Assembly: GCF_900109925.1 (NCBI RefSeq)
Contig: NZ_FOBW01000003.1
Span: forward strand, 310,001 to 374,000
DNA from: Mesobacillus persicus
GTDB taxonomy: Bacteria; Bacillota; Bacilli; Bacillales; Cytobacillaceae
Length of the DNA: 64,000 nt
Direction of reading: 5' to 3'
The stretch's first letter is position 1. The number at the start of each line of letters is the position of its first letter. This document shows, piece after piece, positions 55,677 through 64,000 of the stretch. The translations under genes were made by a program, and so were the position numbers. Under the pieces are notes generated by a model. That model made no database searches. It worked only from the letters and a program-made list of their open reading frames with translations, and was not told where the DNA came from.

Positions 55677-56924
55677 ATGAACAGTCGTTCTAATGTGAAT
55701 CAGTTGAACGAGAAGAATAGTAAACTGAATGGTGCTGCCACGACCATCGTGTTATCGATGAGTAATAATTACTTTGCTTTATTTGCAATTAGTGTACTTG
55801 GGGCGACGAATTATCAGGTTGGATTGATTAGTTCCTTGCCGCAAATTGTTGGGATGATTGCGATGGTGCTTGGAACGATTTTGATGGGAAGGCTAGAGGA
55901 AAAGAAAAAATTCACAAGCTTTTCATTCCTTTTCACTCGAATCTTTTTACTCGGGATGTTTATGGTGTTGTATCTCCCTGAAGACTATCGTGCATGGGTG
56001 TTTGTCATCCTTGTGGGGTTGATGAATCTTCCCGGATCGTTCGCGAACCTTAGTTGGCAGTCCTTTATTGGCGACTTAGTCCCGGACAGTCGTCGGAGTG
56101 GTTTTTTTAGTGAGCGGAATCGGGTGCTAACGATCGCTGGGATGATTACCACTTTGTTGATTGGATTGGCGTTGCAGATGTTTCATCCAAGTAATCCGGT
56201 TCCTTATCAGGCATTGTTTATCCTCGCGTTTATGTTTGGGCTCATTGAAGTCTATTTTTTAAATCGTCATATTGAGGTAAAAAAACAAAAGGCGATCGAA
56301 AAAAAGAAGCTTCATTTTGGTTGGGATGCCTATAAGCATAAACCGTTTATCTATTTTTTAATTGCAGGTTTGTTCTTTAACTTCGGTTGGCAAATGGCTT
56401 GGCCGCTGTTCAATATATACAATATTAATGTTGCTCATGCGACGGGGTTTTGGATTAGTTTATTTACAGTCGGCAATCAAATTGGTCAGGTGATGAGTTT
56501 CAAATGGTGGGGCAAAATGGCGGACAAATATAGCAATGCGAAAATGCTTGCTGTGTGCGCCGTTGGGATGGCTGTCGCGCCAACGATGAATATTCTTTCC
56601 ACGAACCTAATCTACTTGACGATGGTCAATGTCTTTAGTGGGGTTTTTGTTGCAGGGACGATTCTGCTGTTGTTCAATCAGCTCCTTGAGGTGACAAAGG
56701 AGGACAATCGGAGTAGTTGTATATCTCAATATAACATCCTTCTCGCAATTGTCGGTTTTGTCGCCCCGCAGGTTGGGGTATTTCTGCTTGAACAGACTAG
56801 TATGAACATTGCCATGAATACTTCGAGTCTATTGAGATTGGCTAGTGGTGCAGTCTTTTTGGTGTTCTATGTATATGTTAGGAAACAAAAGGTTTTGCAA
56901 AGGAATGGAGGTCAACCTGTTTAA
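55677..56924 (+). CDS. MFS transporter
   Basis: A 415-residue protein with 10-12 hydrophobic helices. The cytoplasmic loop after helix 2 reads GTILMGRLEEKKKFTS, a weak MFS motif A, and SQYNILLAIVGFVAPQVG lies in the second half. It resembles drug-type exporters by topology, but no substrate can be assigned. ATG 55677 overlaps a stop of an upstream reading frame; RBS GGAAGAAGAG. A perfect repeat palindrome lies after it, and an ABC exporter pair follows. Confidence 0.85.
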   Translation: MNSRSNVNQLNEKNSKLNGAATTIVLSMSNNYFALFAISVLGATNYQVGLISSLPQIVGMIAMVLGTILMGRLEEKKKFTSFSFLFTRIFLLGMFMVLYLPEDYRAWVFVILVGLMNLPGSFANLSWQSFIGDLVPDSRRSGFFSERNRVLTIAGMITTLLIGLALQMFHPSNPVPYQALFILAFMFGLIEVYFLNRHIEVKKQKAIEKKKLHFGWDAYKHKPFIYFLIAGLFFNFGWQMAWPLFNIYNINVAHATGFWISLFTVGNQIGQVMSFKWWGKMADKYSNAKMLAVCAVGMAVAPTMNILSTNLIYLTMVNVFSGVFVAGTILLLFNQLLEVTKEDNRSSCISQYNILLAIVGFVAPQVGVFLLEQTSMNIAMNTSSLLRLASGAVFLVFYVYVRKQKVLQRNGGQPV

Positions 56925-56932
56925 AGGCAACA

Positions 56933-56978
56933 TAGGGACGGTTCTTCTGCTTCCTTGGAAGCAGAAGAACCGTCCCTA
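56933..56978. repeat. Perfect 22-bp inverted repeat (GAAGCAGAAGAACCGTCCC family)
   Basis: Arms 56933-56954 and 56957-56978 are exact complements separated by two bases, followed by AAAAAATG. This is the full form of the family whose partial copies are at 28-80 and 55239-55268. Confidence 0.88.
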
Positions 56979-57039
56979 AAAAATGTGGTGATTATTTCTA
57001 ATATTTGTAATAAAATAAAATCTTGCGAGGGGGATGAGT

Positions 57040-58779
57040 ATGAATTTATTTAAAACGACGGTGGATCATTTTAAGCCGTATTGGCGGAAGCTTTTAGTGG
57101 CTTTGGTCTTTTCTTTGGTGGGTGGAGCATTTACGATTTTGCCGCCAATCTTGACGGGGAAATTAGTGGATGAAGTCATTGGGGAGAAGGAGACCACATT
57201 CCTACTTTGGGTTGCCGGTGGAATTCTTGTTGCATTTTTAGGTAAGTCGTTGTTTGAGACGATGCAGGAATATGTACAGGTGAAAATCGGACTCGATGTC
57301 ATTACCGATATGCAGATTCGGGCGTTTAGAAGATTGCACCGTACACCGATGTCGTTTTTTTCGAACACGCCAAGAGGGGATATGTTGTACCGACTGACGC
57401 ATGACGTGGAGTCGATTCAAAACTTGAACAATACGGTCGTTCCGCGTATTTTGCAACAAATCATCGGAGCGATTGCTGCTTTTGCAGCGGTGTTTGTGTT
57501 ATTTTGGCCGGCTGCGATTGTGATGTTTGCCGTGTTTGCGATTTATATTTTGCCGTCGTTTAAATTGGGGAAAACGATGAGGAAGATGAGTGCCGTTCAA
57601 CGGGAAATGAGTGCGGATATGTACCATCATCTTCAGGAAAGCATTGAGAGTGTTCGATTGGTTCGAACATTCCAAACACAAGAGGATGAACTAGAAACAC
57701 AGCGAAGAAAATTATCTGATTGGAAAACGTACTCCATTCGTGCCGCATTGATTGGAAAGGTCAACTGGCGGCTGGGGAATCTGTTTAATATCGCGACTCC
57801 AGGGGTGGTCATGCTAGTCGGGGGCCTAGCTATCTGGAGAGGGGATATTACGGTTGGAACACTGGTCGCTTGCCTAAGTTTTATTCCAACAATGTTTTTA
57901 CCAGTAAGATCATTGGCTGAAAATGCCTTGACGATTCAACAAGCGATACCAGCGTTGCAGCGAATCTATGAATATTTTGATTTACCGGAAGAACATGAAG
58001 AGAATCTCCCTGCGTTTGGTAAGGTCGAGGGGAAAATAGATTTGGAGAATATTTGGTTTACATATCCTGGTAGTGATAAAAAGGTTCTCAAAGGCGTTTC
58101 GGTTGCGATCGAACAAGGAAAGCATATAGGGATTGTCGGTACAAGTGGCGGCGGAAAAAGTACCCTTGTGCAAATTCTGCTAGGTTTGTATGAACCAGAT
58201 CAGGGTTCCGTGTTAATCGACGGGAAGGATCTATTTTCCTATAATCGAAACAGCTTTCGTCAACAAGTTGGTGTCGTTTCGCAGGAAACCTTCCTATTAA
58301 ATAGTACGCTTCGTAACAATCTTTTATATGGAAAAGTGGATGCAACCCAAGAGGAGTTAGATCGAGCAGTTGAAGCTGCGGGTCTAAAGGAGCTAATCCA
58401 ATCCTTAGATGAAAAATACGAAACAGTTGTCGGTGAACGCGGCTTAAAGCTCTCCGGCGGGCAAAGACAAAGGGTAGCTCTAGCCCGAGCGATTCTGCGC
58501 CAACCACCCGTGTTAATTTTCGATGAAGCGACGTCCTCTTTAGATGGTGAGACCGAGGAAAAGGTGCAGGAAGCTTTGGAACAATTAATTCCGGGAAGAA
58601 CGACCATCACGATTGCCCATCGGCTTGTCACGGTCAGAAATGCGGATAAAATTCTCCTTCTTGACCAGGGGGTCGTAGCTGAACAAGGGACACATGAAGA
58701 ACTGCTTGCTCGAAGAGGCCAGTATTATCAATTATATACAGCCCAATATAGCGAACTGGAGAAGGAGTTGATTGGATGA
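57040..58779 (+). CDS. ABC exporter half-transporter (TMD-NBD), subunit 1
   Basis: A 579-residue type-I ABC exporter subunit. Six helices cover about 15-300; the NBD has Walker A GTSGGGKST (about 369-377), Q loop near VVSQETFLL, signature LSGGQRQRV, Walker B VLIFDEATSSLD and the H loop IAHRL. Start ATG 57040, since GAGGGGG directly abuts the earlier ATG. It overlaps the next gene by 4 nt, so the pair forms a heterodimer like YheI/YheH or BmrCD. Substrate unknown. Confidence 0.92.
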   Translation: MNLFKTTVDHFKPYWRKLLVALVFSLVGGAFTILPPILTGKLVDEVIGEKETTFLLWVAGGILVAFLGKSLFETMQEYVQVKIGLDVITDMQIRAFRRLHRTPMSFFSNTPRGDMLYRLTHDVESIQNLNNTVVPRILQQIIGAIAAFAAVFVLFWPAAIVMFAVFAIYILPSFKLGKTMRKMSAVQREMSADMYHHLQESIESVRLVRTFQTQEDELETQRRKLSDWKTYSIRAALIGKVNWRLGNLFNIATPGVVMLVGGLAIWRGDITVGTLVACLSFIPTMFLPVRSLAENALTIQQAIPALQRIYEYFDLPEEHEENLPAFGKVEGKIDLENIWFTYPGSDKKVLKGVSVAIEQGKHIGIVGTSGGGKSTLVQILLGLYEPDQGSVLIDGKDLFSYNRNSFRQQVGVVSQETFLLNSTLRNNLLYGKVDATQEELDRAVEAAGLKELIQSLDEKYETVVGERGLKLSGGQRQRVALARAILRQPPVLIFDEATSSLDGETEEKVQEALEQLIPGRTTITIAHRLVTVRNADKILLLDQGVVAEQGTHEELLARRGQYYQLYTAQYSELEKELIG

Positions 58780-60566
58780 GTGTAAATACTGTTTCTCCAC
58801 AAAAGAAAATGGGCGACGGCAAAAGGGTTTTAGCCTTTTTAAAGCCCTATAAAAAATGGGTTATCGCCGACTCAATCGTCATTGCGATTAGTCAGGTATT
58901 CTCAGCCTTGATTCCAACCTTAGCGCTAGGCTGGCTAGTTGATACGATTTTACCGGGTGAAAACTCGCAATGGCTTTGGGGATTGATGTGGTTACTTATC
59001 TTTGCAGGGTTGATGGATCTCATCATGATGGTTATTGATGAATACTTCTGTCATCAGACCGCCAAGACGGTAACCAATTGGCAAAAGCTTCGTCTATTCA
59101 ATCATTTACAAGTGTTGCCGTATTCTTTTTACCATAATAATTCCTCAGGTGAGCTGTTGGCGAGGGTTTCGGACGATCCGGATACACTGCATAATTTCCT
59201 CGCTTGGGAAGGGTCAACTTTTATGGCCAGTGTTCAAGGTGTATTCATTTATAGCTTAGTACTATTATGGATTCACCCTTATTTGATGATTACCAGTGTT
59301 GTTTTAGGGGTGATTTTCTATTGGACCTCCAATTATGTCGGAAAGAGAACAAGAGCTGCTTCGGCTGATGCGCGAACCGAGGCTTCCCGCTATCTTGAGA
59401 GACTAAGAGAATCGGTGACAGGAATTCATTTGTCTCGCGTAATGGGGGTTTCCGACAGTGAGGTCCAAAGTGTGGTTGCTATCAGGGATACGTTTGTAAA
59501 GCATTCGATTAGAGAATTAAAAGCAAGAATGCAATCGGTCGTAGTCATTGCTAGCTATAACGGATTTGCACTTGGTTTGGTCTATTTCATTAGTACGTTA
59601 TTAATTTGGAATCAAGGCTTGACGAGTGGGCAGATGTTGACTGCTGGCGGACTAGTAACGATCGCAGCAAACGAAATGCAAAGATTACTTCGGAACTGGC
59701 TTTCTGTCAGGAGAACAGGCCCGGCATTGGACCGCTCTGACATTCTTCTTTCGCATCAGCCATCAGAGGCAGAAACACAAGAGGGTGTCAAAGGTGGGAG
59801 GGCCAGCGGTGAAATCGGTCTGAACGATGTAACGTTTGCCTACCCAGGGAAAGAAGAAACGGTGTTATCAGGCGTTTCTTTTCAAATCCTTGCGGGTGAA
59901 AAAGTCGCCTTAGTTGGACCAAGTGGTTCCGGGAAATCAACGATTGTCGACTTACTATTTCGATTATATGATACGAAAAATGGCGCAATTGAGGTGGATG
60001 GTCGGAACATTGCTGAATGGGATACAGCTTGGCTCCGGTCACAAATGGCCATCGTTACCCAGGATGTTCAATTGCGCAGCGGTTCATTGGCAGATAACTT
60101 AAGAATTGGAAAGCCAGATGCCACCGATGAAGAACTACTCAAGGCTTTACACGATAGCGGGCTCGATGATCTGATTGAAACGCTCCCAGAAGGATTAAAT
60201 ACGAAAGTAGGGGAAAGAGGAAGCCTGCTTTCGGGAGGACAAAAGCAGCGCTTGTCGTTAGCGCGAGCGATTTTAAAAGATTCACCAATCCTCATTCTAG
60301 ATGAAGCCAGTTCGGCGCTTGATCCAATTACTGAAACGAAAATCAATGAAGCGGTATTAAGGTCGGGGAGGAAACAAACGATCCTGATTATCTCTCACCG
60401 TCTGTCCACGGTGCTTTCAGCCGATAAGATTATTGTGCTTGAGAATGGCCGGATTGTTGAAATGGGCAGTCATGCTGATTTGCTTCATAACCATGATGGC
60501 GTTTATTCGAGGTTGTTTGGAAGAGAGGCAGGAATTGGGGAGAAGACCTTTACAGTGGAAGGTTAG
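58776..60566 (+). CDS. ABC exporter half-transporter (TMD-NBD), subunit 2
   Basis: A 596-residue partner of the previous protein. Membrane domain about 20-320; NBD with Walker A GPSGSGKST, signature LSGGQKQRL, Walker B ILILDEASSALD and ISHRLSTV. In many heterodimeric exporters one ATP site is degenerate; here both subunits keep the glutamate after Walker B, so both sites may be active. Multidrug or lipid export is likely from family knowledge, but the substrate is not seen. Terminator at 60588. Confidence 0.92.
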   Translation: MSVNTVSPQKKMGDGKRVLAFLKPYKKWVIADSIVIAISQVFSALIPTLALGWLVDTILPGENSQWLWGLMWLLIFAGLMDLIMMVIDEYFCHQTAKTVTNWQKLRLFNHLQVLPYSFYHNNSSGELLARVSDDPDTLHNFLAWEGSTFMASVQGVFIYSLVLLWIHPYLMITSVVLGVIFYWTSNYVGKRTRAASADARTEASRYLERLRESVTGIHLSRVMGVSDSEVQSVVAIRDTFVKHSIRELKARMQSVVVIASYNGFALGLVYFISTLLIWNQGLTSGQMLTAGGLVTIAANEMQRLLRNWLSVRRTGPALDRSDILLSHQPSEAETQEGVKGGRASGEIGLNDVTFAYPGKEETVLSGVSFQILAGEKVALVGPSGSGKSTIVDLLFRLYDTKNGAIEVDGRNIAEWDTAWLRSQMAIVTQDVQLRSGSLADNLRIGKPDATDEELLKALHDSGLDDLIETLPEGLNTKVGERGSLLSGGQKQRLSLARAILKDSPILILDEASSALDPITETKINEAVLRSGRKQTILIISHRLSTVLSADKIIVLENGRIVEMGSHADLLHNHDGVYSRLFGREAGIGEKTFTVEG

Positions 60567-60587
60567 AAACTCGCAACTAAATAATTA

Positions 60588-60617
60588 GGAAGTGTGAATC
60601 CTTCATGCTTCCTTTTT
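60588..60617 (+). terminator. Terminator after the ABC exporter operon
   Basis: GGAAGTGTGAA / TTCATGCTTCC (two G-U pairs), then TTTTT. Confidence 0.78.
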
Positions 60618-60695
60618 GTTTTTAAAGCTTTATAGGAATGAGAGGAAAACTGATTTCACATGTTCGATTAATTAAGCCAAAAGTGTGGTGTTATA

Positions 60696-61466
60696 GTGAA
60701 TATCCAATTGATAAAGAAGGTCGAAGAAATCGTAGGTGAGGTTAAAAGGTTCATCCCGTTAGATGAACAAGGTTGTACTTCTATAGTACAAAAAGTGAGA
60801 ACGAAAAATGGTTGTTTCTTGCTTAAAAGTTCATTTGAGGAAAAATATAGAGAGTGGTTAAGGAATGAGGCACAGGTCCTAGAAAAGCTAAATCACCAAA
60901 AGCAGATATCGGTTCCTAAATATTACGGTTTTATCGAAGAAAAGCTCGGAAGCCACTTAATCATGTCCTATGAGGACGGTATTACATTAACTAAAGCTCT
61001 AGAACAAGCGAAATGTAAAACAGAGAAACAATCGTTAATTAGAAGTTTTGGGTCTTTTCTTCAACAGCTCCATGAAACAAAAATCTTAGAATCGCAAAAT
61101 CATCATTCTGATTGGTTAGATTCTCAGTTAGTTAAAGCAAACGGGTATGTGGAACGCGGACAAACAGAAGGTAATTTTCAACTTTTAGAGAAATTAAAAT
61201 CAAATAAACCTTCCCCAGTAAAACAGACATTCATTCATGGAGATTGTACAACTGATAATGTACTAGTGGTAGATGGTGAAGTGAAAATATTCATTGATGT
61301 AGCAGGCATGACAGTTGGGGATCCTCGGTATGATGTATCATTGGCGATTAGTAGTTTCTTCAATGACGAAGAGTTAAAAGATTCTTTTTATGAAGGGTAT
61401 CGGCGGTATAACGTTTCAAAAGAAGAGTTTATCTATTTCGATGAGGGGCTTTATGAATTTTTTTAA
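60696..61466 (+). CDS. Aminoglycoside phosphotransferase (APH) family protein
   Basis: A 256-residue kinase-fold protein: FLLKSSFEEKYREWLRNEAQVLEKL (lysine and glutamate), FIHGDCTTDNVLV (catalytic HGD...N) and IFIDVAGMTVGDPRYDVSLAIS (metal D and the DP motif). APH-fold proteins phosphorylate small molecules such as antibiotics, choline or sugars; resistance cannot be concluded. GTG start at 60696 lacks a strong RBS. The C-terminus seems a little short (APH proteins are usually 260-300 residues). Confidence 0.83.
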   Translation: MNIQLIKKVEEIVGEVKRFIPLDEQGCTSIVQKVRTKNGCFLLKSSFEEKYREWLRNEAQVLEKLNHQKQISVPKYYGFIEEKLGSHLIMSYEDGITLTKALEQAKCKTEKQSLIRSFGSFLQQLHETKILESQNHHSDWLDSQLVKANGYVERGQTEGNFQLLEKLKSNKPSPVKQTFIHGDCTTDNVLVVDGEVKIFIDVAGMTVGDPRYDVSLAISSFFNDEELKDSFYEGYRRYNVSKEEFIYFDEGLYEFF

Positions 61467-61502
61467 ATTCATTTTACTGGCTCAACGATTTAATTAACAA
61501 AA

Positions 61503-61545
61503 AAAAGCCAGTATCAAGATTATGTAATCGTCGATACTGGCTTTT
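61503..61545. terminator. Bidirectional terminator
   Basis: AAAAGCCAGTATC / GATACTGGCTTTT stem between converging genes. Confidence 0.88.
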
Positions 61546-61566
61546 ATGTGTTAATGCTAGTCACTT

Positions 61567-61725
61567 TTAATCTTGCATCGATCCAGCCTCTCGTGAAGTC
61601 ATGGCACCGTCTCCTTCACGAACATCCTTTTGGATTTCTTGTTTCACTTTTTGTGCATCCGTACCTGCATATCCCGGTGTCATAATGGAATCAGCATTGT
61701 GATTCACTTTTTGATCTTTTCGCAT
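61567..61725 (-). CDS. Small hydrophilic protein, SASP-gamma-like
   Basis: A 52-residue hydrophilic peptide from ATG 61725 (CAGGAGGG upstream) to TAA 61567: MRKDQKVNHNADSIMTPGYA then GTDAQKVKQEIQKDV and a Gly/Ser/Met-rich tail. The AGTDAQKVKQE portion recalls gamma-type small acid-soluble spore proteins (SspE), but only one such unit is present. A spore-associated role is a guess. The frame and RBS are convincing. Confidence 0.65.
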   Translation of the reverse strand: MRKDQKVNHNADSIMTPGYAGTDAQKVKQEIQKDVREGDGAMTSREAGSMQD

Positions 61726-61950
61726 AGAACCCTCCTGTATAAAAATGGTACAAACTTATTATTCACATAAAAACACTCCGTATCCTGATGATTAGAGCAA
61801 ACATAATGATACTTTAGGAAAGGGGACTTGTTTTTCAACCATCTACCACTGAACTAAAATATCCTTCGTAATAAAAAGATACGAATAGAAGGTTGCTATC
61901 AAAAGGTATATAATTTTAAATGGAATGATTGGTTTAGAAAGGAATCGAAA

Positions 61951-62868
61951 ATGACATTACAACAACTAAAATATGTGATTGAAGTAGCACGAAGTCGGTC
62001 AATTAATAAGGCGGCACAGAGCTTGTTTATTAGTCAGCCAAGTCTTTCAAACGCACTAAAAGAGCTGGAAGAGGAAATCGGGATTACGATCTTTTCACGA
62101 ACCAATAAGGGAATTGTCATCACTCCTGAAGGCTCGGAGTTTTTAGGGTATGCAAGGCAGGTCGTGGAACAGGCAGAGCTTCTTGAGAATCGCTATACGA
62201 AAACTCGAACGCTGCAGCAAAATTTCTCTGTATCCGGCCAGCACTATGCTTTTGCGGTAAGCGCCTTTGTCCGTCTGTTAAAAGAGTATGACCGCGAGGA
62301 ATATGAGTTTACTTTACGAGAAACGAGAACTTATGAAATCATTGATGATGTGAAAAACCTACGCAGTGAGATTGGAGTTTTATATCTGAATGATTTTAAT
62401 AAAAATGTGATATCCAAGTTTCTAAGAGAAGGAAATTTAAAGTTTCATGAGTTGTTTGAAGCGAAGCCTCATATCTTTATAAGCTCAAGCAATCCACTGG
62501 CAAAACAAGATTATGTCACCTTAGAAGATTTGGATCCGTATCCATACCTTTCGTATGAGCAAGGAGATTATAATTCTTTTTACTTTTCGGAGGAAATTCT
62601 TAGTACGCTTACGAGACCGAAGAATATCAAGGTGAGTGATCGGGCCACTTTGTTTAATCTTTTGATTGGTTTAAATGGTTACACGATTTCAACAGGTGTG
62701 ATTAGTCATAAATTAAACAGCAAAGACATCATTGCCGTGCCATTGAAGGTGGATGAGCGGATTCATGTTGGCTATATTACTCATAAAAATGTCGCGACCA
62801 GTAAGTTGGGCAACATCTACATTCAATATTTAAAAGAATCCATTGATGAGGAATTGCTAGGGTTATAG
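61951..62868 (+). CDS. LysR family transcriptional regulator
   Basis: A 305-residue LTTR. HTH at about 1-60: LQQLKYVIEVARSRSINKAAQSLFISQPSLSNALKELEEEIGITIFSRTNKG. The remaining 240 residues form the effector-binding domain, with no recognisable effector. RBS GAAAGG. The MetE-like gene starts 118 nt downstream in the same direction, so the regulator may control it, perhaps through the repeated TTACGTTA at 62903 and 62932. Confidence 0.92.
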   Translation: MTLQQLKYVIEVARSRSINKAAQSLFISQPSLSNALKELEEEIGITIFSRTNKGIVITPEGSEFLGYARQVVEQAELLENRYTKTRTLQQNFSVSGQHYAFAVSAFVRLLKEYDREEYEFTLRETRTYEIIDDVKNLRSEIGVLYLNDFNKNVISKFLREGNLKFHELFEAKPHIFISSSNPLAKQDYVTLEDLDPYPYLSYEQGDYNSFYFSEEILSTLTRPKNIKVSDRATLFNLLIGLNGYTISTGVISHKLNSKDIIAVPLKVDERIHVGYITHKNVATSKLGNIYIQYLKESIDEELLGL

Positions 62869-62986
62869 TTTAAACCTATAACAAGGAATAGATTTTATGT
62901 GTTACGTTATAATGATTTTCCTATGCTACACTTACGTTACACAAATCAAGAAGATTTCAAATCTTATAGAAGGTAGGAGAATCATT

Positions 62987-64000
62987 ATGACAAAAACACT
63001 CGTTAAAGCTCCATTTAGAGCCGATCATGTAGGAAGTTTATTACGCCCAGAGAGAATTCATCAAGCTAGAAAGGACTTCCAAGCAGGGAATCTTTCAGCT
63101 CAAGAACTACACACAATTGAAACCGAAGAAATTATAAAAATCGTTGATAAGCAAATCGAAGTTGGACTACAAGCTGTGACAGATGGTGAATTCCGTCGTC
63201 GTTTCTGGCACACAGATTTCCTTGAGCACCTTAACGGAGTAGAAGGCTATGTTCCAGAAAGCGGCTTTTCTTTTAAAGGAGAAGAAACAGAACGTTATGA
63301 TGTGCGTGTTATTGGAAAAATCTCGTTTAACCAAGATCACCCACATGTGAAGGACTTTATAGAATTTAAAGAAATCGTTGGCGATCGTGCGGTTGCTAAG
63401 CTAACGATTCCAAGTCCAAACCAAATGTTTAACGCTGGAATCCGTAATCAAGAAATTTATCCGGATATTGAAGAGTACACAAAGGATATTATTCAAACTT
63501 ACAAGGATGCCGTTCAAGCTTTCTATGATGCTGGTTGCCGTTACTTACAATTTGATGATGTGTACATTGCCGGGCTAAACGCACCTGAAATTCCATTTAA
63601 TGATAGTGGCTACTCTCGTGAACAATTAATTGATTTGGCACTACGTGTAGCGAATGGCGTTTTAGAAGATAAGCCTGAAGATCTTGTCATCACAACGCAC
63701 CTTTGCCGTGGAAATTATCGTTCGAAATGGGCATTCGAAGGCAGCTACGCAAAAATTGCGCCAACTCTATTTGCGAAAGAAAAAGTAAATGGCTTCTTCC
63801 TAGAATACGATGATGATCGTTCAGGAGATTTCGGACCATTAGAGCATATACCAAATGGAGGGGCACAAGTCGTTCTAGGTGTATTCACATCCAAGCATGG
63901 AACACTAGAAGACAAGGAAAATATTAAAGCTCGTGTCGAAGAGGCAACAAAATATGTGCCACTAGAGCAAATATGCATCAGCCCTCAATGCGGCTTTGCT
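62987..64000 (+). CDS. MetE-like (cobalamin-independent) methyltransferase, truncated by window end
   Basis: Starts at ATG 62987 (AGGTAGGAG upstream) and has no stop by 64000, so at least 338 residues are present. It opens APFRADHVGSLLRPERI and contains ATP-independent methionine-synthase C-domain features: TDGEFRRRFWHTDF, LTIPSPNQMF, LQFDDVYIAGL, HLCRGNYRSKW and QCGF at the window edge (His/Cys/Cys zinc ligands). B. subtilis YxjG/YxjH are this type; they are normally controlled by an S-box, but no S-box leader is seen here. Confidence 0.9.
   Translation, partial: MTKTLVKAPFRADHVGSLLRPERIHQARKDFQAGNLSAQELHTIETEEIIKIVDKQIEVGLQAVTDGEFRRRFWHTDFLEHLNGVEGYVPESGFSFKGEETERYDVRVIGKISFNQDHPHVKDFIEFKEIVGDRAVAKLTIPSPNQMFNAGIRNQEIYPDIEEYTKDIIQTYKDAVQAFYDAGCRYLQFDDVYIAGLNAPEIPFNDSGYSREQLIDLALRVANGVLEDKPEDLVITTHLCRGNYRSKWAFEGSYAKIAPTLFAKEKVNGFFLEYDDDRSGDFGPLEHIPNGGAQVVLGVFTSKHGTLEDKENIKARVEEATKYVPLEQICISPQCGFA

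Overview
The window looks like a chromosomal segment of a spore-forming, aerobic Bacillaceae bacterium (Bacillus/Neobacillus/Mesobacillus-like). The AT-rich DNA, strong Shine-Dalgarno sites, frequent TTG/GTG starts, many short intrinsic terminators, a YjcZ-type sporulation peptide, a Spo0M-like protein, a LicT/RAT system and yrkE-J-like sulfurtransferase genes all support this. No rRNA, tRNA, CRISPR array, prophage or insertion sequence was seen. Genus assignment is inference.

Layout. 0-6.3 kb: cysteine desulfurase, an array of four 46-bp palindromes, a lipoprotein, a lysine riboswitch in front of a YtcJ-like amidohydrolase and a DUF429 protein, and an erythromycin-esterase-like protein. 6.8-16.5 kb: SulP transporter with two UspA proteins, YjcZ, a nitroreductase, a membrane di-heme cytochrome c followed by a DsbA/FrnE-like protein with an in-frame TGA at its active-site cysteine, DoxX behind a Rex-like site, and an ECF sigma/anti-sigma pair. 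17.6-22.3 kb (minus strand): a thiol-redox group (TlpA/ResA-like, membrane protein, OsmC, histidine kinase, a response regulator broken by TAA, CcdA) and a DUF2892 protein. 22.5-28.7 kb: a partly duplicated persulfide-relay cluster (TusA-rhodanese, DsrE-like, rhodanese-MBL, rhodaneses, TusA, TauE/SafE) with CsoR/CstR-type operators, ending in an unlisted 52-codon reading frame with two in-frame TGA codons. 28.7-40.7 kb: mixed genes, including a solute-binding protein interrupted by a third TGA site, a Mn2+ (yybP-ykoY) riboswitch leader flanked by two structured repeats and leading to FbpB/Spo0M/TerC, HemY, OhrR and glutathione peroxidase. 41.4-46.8 kb: a putative spore-coat or surface-sugar cluster (kinase-like protein, glycosyltransferase, HipA-like kinase, GtaB, UDP-glucose dehydrogenase). 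46.9-55.2 kb: beta-glucoside regulon (LicT, PTS EIIBCA, three GH1 glycosidases, an HPr) with three RAT/terminator switches and cre-like sites. 55.2-64 kb: MFS exporter, heterodimeric ABC exporter, APH-like kinase, LysR regulator and a truncated MetE-like methyltransferase.

Main discovery candidate: three loci (12738-13340, 28536-28694, 30276-31889) have reading frames that continue through TGA. In each, a compact hairpin with a G-starting tri-loop lies 20, 20 or 23 nt downstream of a TGA, as expected for bacterial SECIS elements. In the DsbA-like gene the TGA replaces the first cysteine of CxxC. This predicts selenocysteine use by this organism; no selA/B/C/D genes are in the window, so their presence elsewhere in the genome is the decisive test.

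The intergenic DNA is rich in dispersed palindromes of at least five families. Copies of one family form the translated C-termini of two unrelated genes, and two copies of another bracket the Mn2+ riboswitch.
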